Below, one piece after another: positions 6,864 to 9,616 of a DNA stretch of 9,616 nt; position 1 is the first letter of the stretch; each line of letters starts with the position of its first letter. The stretch is from an uncultured Methylocystaceae bacterium (GTDB taxonomy: Bacteria; Pseudomonadota; Alphaproteobacteria; Rhizobiales; Beijerinckiaceae). The notes below the pieces were generated by a model that worked only from the letters and a program-made list of their open reading frames with translations, ran no database searches and was not told the DNA's origin. The stretch is from NCBI GenBank assembly GCA_945956975.1, contig CAMFKC010000040.1, positions 1-9,616 of the forward strand. Direction: 5' to 3'. The position numbers and the translations under genes were made by a program.

Positions 6864-7697
6864 CTATTGTTTCCAGATCGGAATGTTGAGCCACCAGTTC
6901 CACCAGTCGGCCCAGACGGCGCCTTCGGCCCAGAGCGGCCCGCTGATGATGATACAGACGGCGCTCCAGAACACGGCGGACAGCGCCAGCAGCAGGCCGA
7001 GCCTGTGAATGCCGAGCATGCCGACCGAATAGCCGATCGCGTCGCGGAAGAAGCTGTTCTCGTGGTCAGCCGTCTTCACCACTTCACCCGCCGGCGGATT
7101 GGCCGCGGACAGGATGGCGCCGCCGTGCATGGCCAGCGCGAGACACGTCGTGAAAAAGAACGTGATCGCGATCATATGCGCGGGGTTGTAGTGGAAATTG
7201 CCGTAGGTGTACCCGGTGGTCGACACCCAATCAAGATGGGTGATGATGCCGTAGGGGAACCCGTAGCTCCAAGATCCCATCAGCATCGGCCGGAAGACGA
7301 CCAGCGTGACATAGGCCAGGATCGCGTAGCTGAATGCGATCGGGACGTGAAAGCCCATGCCGAGCTTTCGGCAAATCTCGACTTCACGCAGCGCCCACGA
7401 GCCGAATGCGCCGATGGCGCAGATGGTGACGAGCTGCCAGATGCCGCCCTCCGCAAGCGGCGCGAGCGCCAGCCCGTATTTGGCGTCCGGCGGATTGATG
7501 CTGATCTGCCAGATGTTCCACGTCGGTCCGAGCGCTGCGCCGTAAATGATCAGCGCCGTTCCCAGAAACGTGAAAAAGATCGTCGTTACGCCGAAGAAAC
7601 CGACATAGAACGGGCCCATCCAGAAATCGAAGAGGTCGCCGCCTATGAGCGTACCGCCGCGCACGCGGTACTTTCGTTCAAAACTGAGCATGGCCAT
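6864..7697 (-). CDS. pufL: Photosynthetic reaction centre subunit L
   Basis: PufL binds the active-branch pigments and the secondary quinone QB. The 277-residue protein begins MAMLSFERKYRVRGGTL, close to the family norm, and ends slightly shorter than the 282-residue Rhodobacter sphaeroides L. With a +1 offset, H154 (accessory bacteriochlorophyll, L153), H174 (special pair, L173), and H191 and H231 (iron, L190, L230) are present, as are E105 (L104, bonds the active bacteriopheophytin) and Y163 (L162, cytochrome-side tyrosine). In the QB proton path E213 (L212 Glu) and S224 (L223 Ser) are kept, but L213 is Asn (N214) rather than Asp. The ribosome site GGGGG (7709-7705) lies 7 bases before the ATG at 7697. 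A second ATG two codons in (7691) is less likely, since homologues carry the longer start. Confidence 0.98.
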   Translation of the reverse strand: MAMLSFERKYRVRGGTLIGGDLFDFWMGPFYVGFFGVTTIFFTFLGTALIIYGAALGPTWNIWQISINPPDAKYGLALAPLAEGGIWQLVTICAIGAFGSWALREVEICRKLGMGFHVPIAFSYAILAYVTLVVFRPMLMGSWSYGFPYGIITHLDWVSTTGYTYGNFHYNPAHMIAITFFFTTCLALAMHGGAILSAANPPAGEVVKTADHENSFFRDAIGYSVGMLGIHRLGLLLALSAVFWSAVCIIISGPLWAEGAVWADWWNWWLNIPIWKQ

Positions 7698-7766
7698 TTG
7701 GGTGCCCCCTTTTCAGGGATTCTGTGAGGCAGGATTCTGGAAGGATTTCGGCCTCATGTTGGGCTG

Positions 7767-7797
7767 GCGAACGGGACGGCGAGGCCGTCCCGTTCGC
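7767..7797 (-). other. pufA-pufL intercistronic mRNA stem-loop
   Basis: GCGAACGGGACGGC (7767-7780) pairs perfectly with GCCGTCCCGTTCGC (7784-7797), a 14-base stem around a 3-base loop, starting 15 bases after the pufA stop. No T-run follows on the minus strand, so it is not a plain terminator. In Rhodobacter capsulatus a stem-loop in the same place protects the pufBA part of the transcript from 3' decay, giving more LH1 than reaction-centre mRNA. The same job is inferred here. Confidence 0.85.
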
Positions 7798-7812
7798 GCA
7801 TTGTCGAAACGC

Positions 7813-8022
7813 TCAGAGCAAGCGCAGGTCGAGCGCCGCCACATGCGTGTCGGGCATCTCGATCTGGGAGGTCTTCGCGCGGGAAGCCCGCGGTCCCTCG
7901 ATCCAGTTGAACCGATCCGTGCTGAGCAGGATGAAGTGGATCAGCAGGGCCAGTCCAAGCAGGAAGGCGAACAACGCGATCAACGTCCGACGGGGGTCGA
8001 AGATGAGCCACATGCGATACAT
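7813..8022 (-). CDS. pufA: Light-harvesting 1 alpha polypeptide
   Basis: This is the LH1 alpha chain, a single-span membrane peptide that binds bacteriochlorophyll and carotenoid in the ring around the reaction centre. The 69-residue product starts MYRMWLIFDPRRTL, the classic alpha N-terminus. The single helix spans about residues 13-34, with ligand H29 in the ALLIH motif. TDRFNW follows, where W40 (ligand +11) normally hydrogen-bonds the pigment acetyl group. ATG 8022 was preferred to the internal ATG at 8013 because homologues have a short M-x-x-(I/M)-W start and because AAGGAG (8035-8030) lies 7 bases upstream, overlapping the pufB stop. The tail after W40 is 29 residues and polar. An LH2 alpha is excluded by the puf context and the DRFNW signature. 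Confidence 0.96.
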   Translation of the reverse strand: MYRMWLIFDPRRTLIALFAFLLGLALLIHFILLSTDRFNWIEGPRASRAKTSQIEMPDTHVAALDLRLL

Positions 8023-8033
8023 GTTCTATCTCC

Positions 8034-8237
8034 TTATGCCGGCGGGACGTCGAGCTGCGTGATTACCGCAGACGTCTTGTAGCCGGTGGGGCCAGGGAGC
8101 CACGGACGCCACTGCCAAACGAGGAAGTGTGCGATGATCGCGACGACGACGAACCCGATGAAGCTCGTGACGAAGAGACCGTGGAATTCCTTGGCTTCCG
8201 ACTCGGTGAGTCCAGAAAGCGAACCACCATCTGCCAT
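8034..8237 (-). CDS. pufB: Light-harvesting 1 beta polypeptide
   Basis: This is the LH1 beta chain, partner of PufA. The 67-residue product has the family layout: a polar N-terminus with GLTESEAKEFH (residues 9-19, with conserved H19), one helix over about 22-41, ligand H37 in AIIAHFLVWQW, and RPWLPG at 44-49. W43 (+6) and W46 (+9) match the conserved aromatic positions. The tail after RPW runs 21 residues (to LDVPPA), longer than in many LH1 beta chains, which stop near RPWL. A GGAG ribosome site (8249-8246) lies 8 bases before the ATG. pufA begins 11 bases after its stop codon. Identity is firm; the role of the tail is unknown. Confidence 0.96.
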   Translation of the reverse strand: MADGGSLSGLTESEAKEFHGLFVTSFIGFVVVAIIAHFLVWQWRPWLPGPTGYKTSAVITQLDVPPA

Positions 8238-8296
8238 TGTGTTTACTCCGGCTTTGTGCCTTTCGGCCTTCGCCGCGCAGTCCCTCGCGGCCGGGC

Positions 8297-8315
8297 CGTG
8301 ACGACCACCGTCACG
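8297..8315 (-). other. Stem-loop in the pufQ-like/pufB leader (proximal to pufB)
   Basis: CGTGACG (8297-8303) pairs with CGTCACG (8309-8315) around a 5-base loop. It lies about 60 bases upstream of pufB in the transcribed strand and next to a second hairpin. Puf transcripts in Rhodobacter are cut between pufQ and pufB and are stabilised at the new 5' end by stem-loops. These structures sit in the equivalent place, so a role in processing or stability is plausible but inferred. Confidence 0.55.
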
Positions 8316-8322
8316 AATTCCC

Positions 8323-8344
8323 TTCGCCCGGTCGCCCGGGCGAA
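8323..8344 (-). other. Stem-loop in the pufQ-like/pufB leader (distal)
   Basis: TTCGCCCGG (8323-8331) pairs with CCGGGCGAA (8336-8344) around a 4-base loop. It begins about ten bases after the stop of the pufQ-like gene on the minus strand and is separated from the next hairpin by 7 bases. No T-run follows it in the direction of transcription, so termination is unlikely. Together with its neighbour it may set the 5' end of a processed pufBALM mRNA. Confidence 0.6.
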
Positions 8345-8354
8345 AGCTCTGGTC

Positions 8355-8615
8355 TCACCCCAAGAACGCGAACGTGCTTGCGGTCGAAGCGCTGCTCCAG
8401 GCTTCGTGGAGAATGGAATGTCGCGCCCCTGCGGGCGGCGCGCCGGGGTGAAGCGCGCGTTGCGCGGTCGCCACGACGAGGAAGACAGGAAACAGCGCGA
8501 AGGTAAGATTGCGATGCGCCGTACGCTCTCTCCCGCGGGTCCGTTGCAGCGCAGGCGCGCCAGCTGGCGGGATGTCGAGAGGAACGCTCCATGCGACGGT
8601 CGATTTGCCGAACAT
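8355..8615 (-). CDS. pufQ: Small PufQ-like protein
   Basis: This is an 86-residue protein between bchZ and pufB, the place of pufQ in Rhodobacter. PufQ is a small membrane protein needed for normal bacteriochlorophyll levels, possibly as a carrier of intermediates. Here a basic N-terminal half (RTRGRERTAHR, about 26-36) leads into one hydrophobic segment (LTFALFPVFLVVATA, 37-51). It ends in HSILHEAWSSASTASTFAFLG, which resembles in pattern the C-terminal AW-x-x-A region of Rhodobacter PufQ. The ATG overlaps the bchZ stop (TGATG, 8617-8613), and a strong GGAGG (8627-8623) lies 7 bases upstream, so translational coupling is likely. An adjacent GTG (8618-8616) could add one residue. Coding is well supported; the PufQ identity rests on position and weak pattern similarity, so the symbol is provisional. 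Confidence 0.65.
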   Translation of the reverse strand: MFGKSTVAWSVPLDIPPAGAPALQRTRGRERTAHRNLTFALFPVFLVVATAQRALHPGAPPAGARHSILHEAWSSASTASTFAFLG

Positions 8616-9616
8616 CACGGGACCTCCATGAGAGAAGCGCGCGCGCCGGCGACATGCCGGGCGGAAACCGTGTCGGCGCCATCGCGCTGGGCGCCCTTTT
8701 CGGCGCCTTCGCGAATGCGCTTGGCGGCGGAAATGCGGACGAGGAAGGGTTGCGCCTCGACGAGTTCGTCGAGCAGGCGCCGGGCGTCTTCTTCCCAGAG
8801 TTTCGTCGCCGGCTCCTGCAGGCGGCCGGGCGTGGCCTCGACCTTGTCGAGGTCCGTGCTGAGCGGCAGGATGTGGAACAGCGCATCGAACAGCGCGTTG
8901 CAGAATTCCTGCACGATATAGGTCGCGCCCGCATAGCCCATGAAGGGCGTACCGGTCGCGCGGCGGATGATGGCGCCGGGGAAGGAGGCAGGAATATAGG
9001 CCGAGCGCCCGCCGGCTTCCGCTGCATACATGCGCTCGTTGAACGACCCGAACAGCACGAGCGGTGGCGTCTTGTGGATCGCCTCGCGCACGGCGGCATT
9101 GTCGGTCTTCGCGCCGGGCTTGCGGGCAATCGCGAAATTGCAGGGGATCCCGAGCTCGTCTTCAAGGAAGCGCCGCACGCCGCGCGTATAGGTTTCGCCG
9201 GAGACGATGCCGAAGGCGGCGGTCGCGAAGAAATCCTGCGTGACCGAACGCCAGAGATCCCACACGGGCTTGATCGTCGTGTGCTTCTCGCGCTCGATGA
9301 AGGGCTCGGGATCGACGCCGACCATCTCGCCCAGCGTGCGCAGGAACTTGGTGGTCGAAAACACGCCGATCGGCGCATGCAGCCAGGGGCGGCCGAGCTC
9401 CTCGCAGAGCTTGGTTCCGAACTCGCGATAGAGGCAGACGTTCGCTTCCGCGTCGCCCAGCCGCTTGATGTCGTCGACATGCGAGCCGAGCGGGAAGACG
9501 AGATTGATCTCGCAGCCGATGCCTTCGACCAGCCGCCGGATTTCGGCGAGATCGGAGGGCATGTTGAACGTGCCGTAGATGGGCCCGATGATGTTGACGC
9601 GCGGCCTGGCACCTTC
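8615..9616 (-). CDS. bchZ: Chlorophyllide a reductase subunit Z (5' end outside window)
   Basis: BchZ forms, with BchY, the nitrogenase-like catalytic component of chlorophyllide a oxidoreductase. BchX supplies the electrons, and the enzyme reduces ring B to give a bacteriochlorin. The window holds the last 333 residues; with about 490 in the family, the N-terminal third is missing at the right edge. The visible part begins EGARPRVNIIGPIYGTFN and continues MPSDLAEIRRLVEGIG and NLVFPLGSHVDD. It ends with KLWEEDARRLLDEL and PFLVRISAAKRIREGAE, all characteristic of BchZ. The reading frame is open to the edge, so the internal ATG at 9562 is not the start. The stop overlaps the next start (TGATG). 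In relatives bchCXYZ and puf form a superoperon, with a puf promoter inside bchZ; that promoter could not be pinned here. Confidence 0.95.
   Translation of the reverse strand, partial: EGARPRVNIIGPIYGTFNMPSDLAEIRRLVEGIGCEINLVFPLGSHVDDIKRLGDAEANVCLYREFGTKLCEELGRPWLHAPIGVFSTTKFLRTLGEMVGVDPEPFIEREKHTTIKPVWDLWRSVTQDFFATAAFGIVSGETYTRGVRRFLEDELGIPCNFAIARKPGAKTDNAAVREAIHKTPPLVLFGSFNERMYAAEAGGRSAYIPASFPGAIIRRATGTPFMGYAGATYIVQEFCNALFDALFHILPLSTDLDKVEATPGRLQEPATKLWEEDARRLLDELVEAQPFLVRISAAKRIREGAEKGAQRDGADTVSARHVAGARASLMEVP

Noticed and set aside
5897..6889. 330-codon plus-strand frame over pufM
   Set aside because: It is antisense to pufM, where all cofactor ligands are intact on the minus strand.
6867..7727. 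286-codon plus-strand frame over pufL
   Set aside because: It is antisense to pufL; the charged, repetitive product is typical of shadow frames.
7717..7739. 8-bp direct repeat GGATTCTG, copies 15 bp apart (7717-7724 and 7732-7739) before pufL
   Set aside because: It is too short to separate from chance, with no further copies or known site resemblance.
8127..8921. 264-codon plus-strand frame across pufB, the pufQ-like gene and bchZ
   Set aside because: It crosses three genes on the other strand and has no domain or ribosome site.
9509..9562. ATG at 9562 as the start of bchZ
   Set aside because: The frame continues without a stop to the window edge and encodes the conserved NIIGPIYGTFN segment upstream, so the true start is outside the window.
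8311..9612. 433-codon minus-strand frame
   Set aside because: It is a shifted frame over bchZ; the Ser/Arg/Pro-rich product lacks any family feature while the bchZ frame matches its family throughout.

Overview
This window is part of a photosynthesis gene cluster from a GC-rich anoxygenic phototrophic alphaproteobacterium. It was recognised from the translated proteins: anaerobic cyclase BchE, bacteriochlorophyll synthase BchG, geranylgeranyl reductase BchP, chlorophyllide reductase subunit BchZ, light-harvesting 1 polypeptides and reaction-centre subunits L and M. The gene order and the loss of pufX and pufC next to pufM suggest a lineage outside Rhodobacterales, perhaps Hyphomicrobiales. 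That placement is an inference, and no exact genus can be read from the sequence.

Layout. (1) 1-1524, minus strand: bchE, cut by the left window edge. (2) 1525-1689: a compact divergent control region with one FNR-type box and two tandem PpsR/CrtJ palindromes. (3) 1690-5860, plus strand: a tight operon bchG - PucC-family transporter gene - bchP - tspO - an 88-residue membrane protein gene, with gaps of 2 to 7 bases. (4) 5863-5893: a strong hairpin between two convergent operons. (5) 9616-5927, minus strand: bchZ (5' end outside the window) - a small pufQ-like gene - pufB - pufA - pufL - pufM. Stem-loops lie before pufB and between pufA and pufL, where puf mRNA is known to be processed in Rhodobacter.

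How the genes work together. BchE forms ring E of the macrocycle under low oxygen. BchZ is part of the enzyme that reduces ring B. BchG adds the isoprenoid alcohol and BchP saturates it. The PucC-family protein probably helps deliver pigment or assemble LH1. PufB and PufA build the LH1 ring around the L/M reaction centre. TspO is a known modulator of photosynthesis gene expression in Rhodobacter. The regulatory boxes fit low-oxygen activation (FnrL) and aerobic or light repression (PpsR).

I found no RNA genes, mobile elements, CRISPR arrays or phage genes. Overall this is a conserved, known kind of locus rather than a new system. The points most worth a second look are the packed regulatory module, the L213 Asn / M44 Asp proton-path pair in the reaction centre, the divergent pufQ-like gene, the uncharacterised 88-residue protein, and the absence of pufC and pufX beside pufM.
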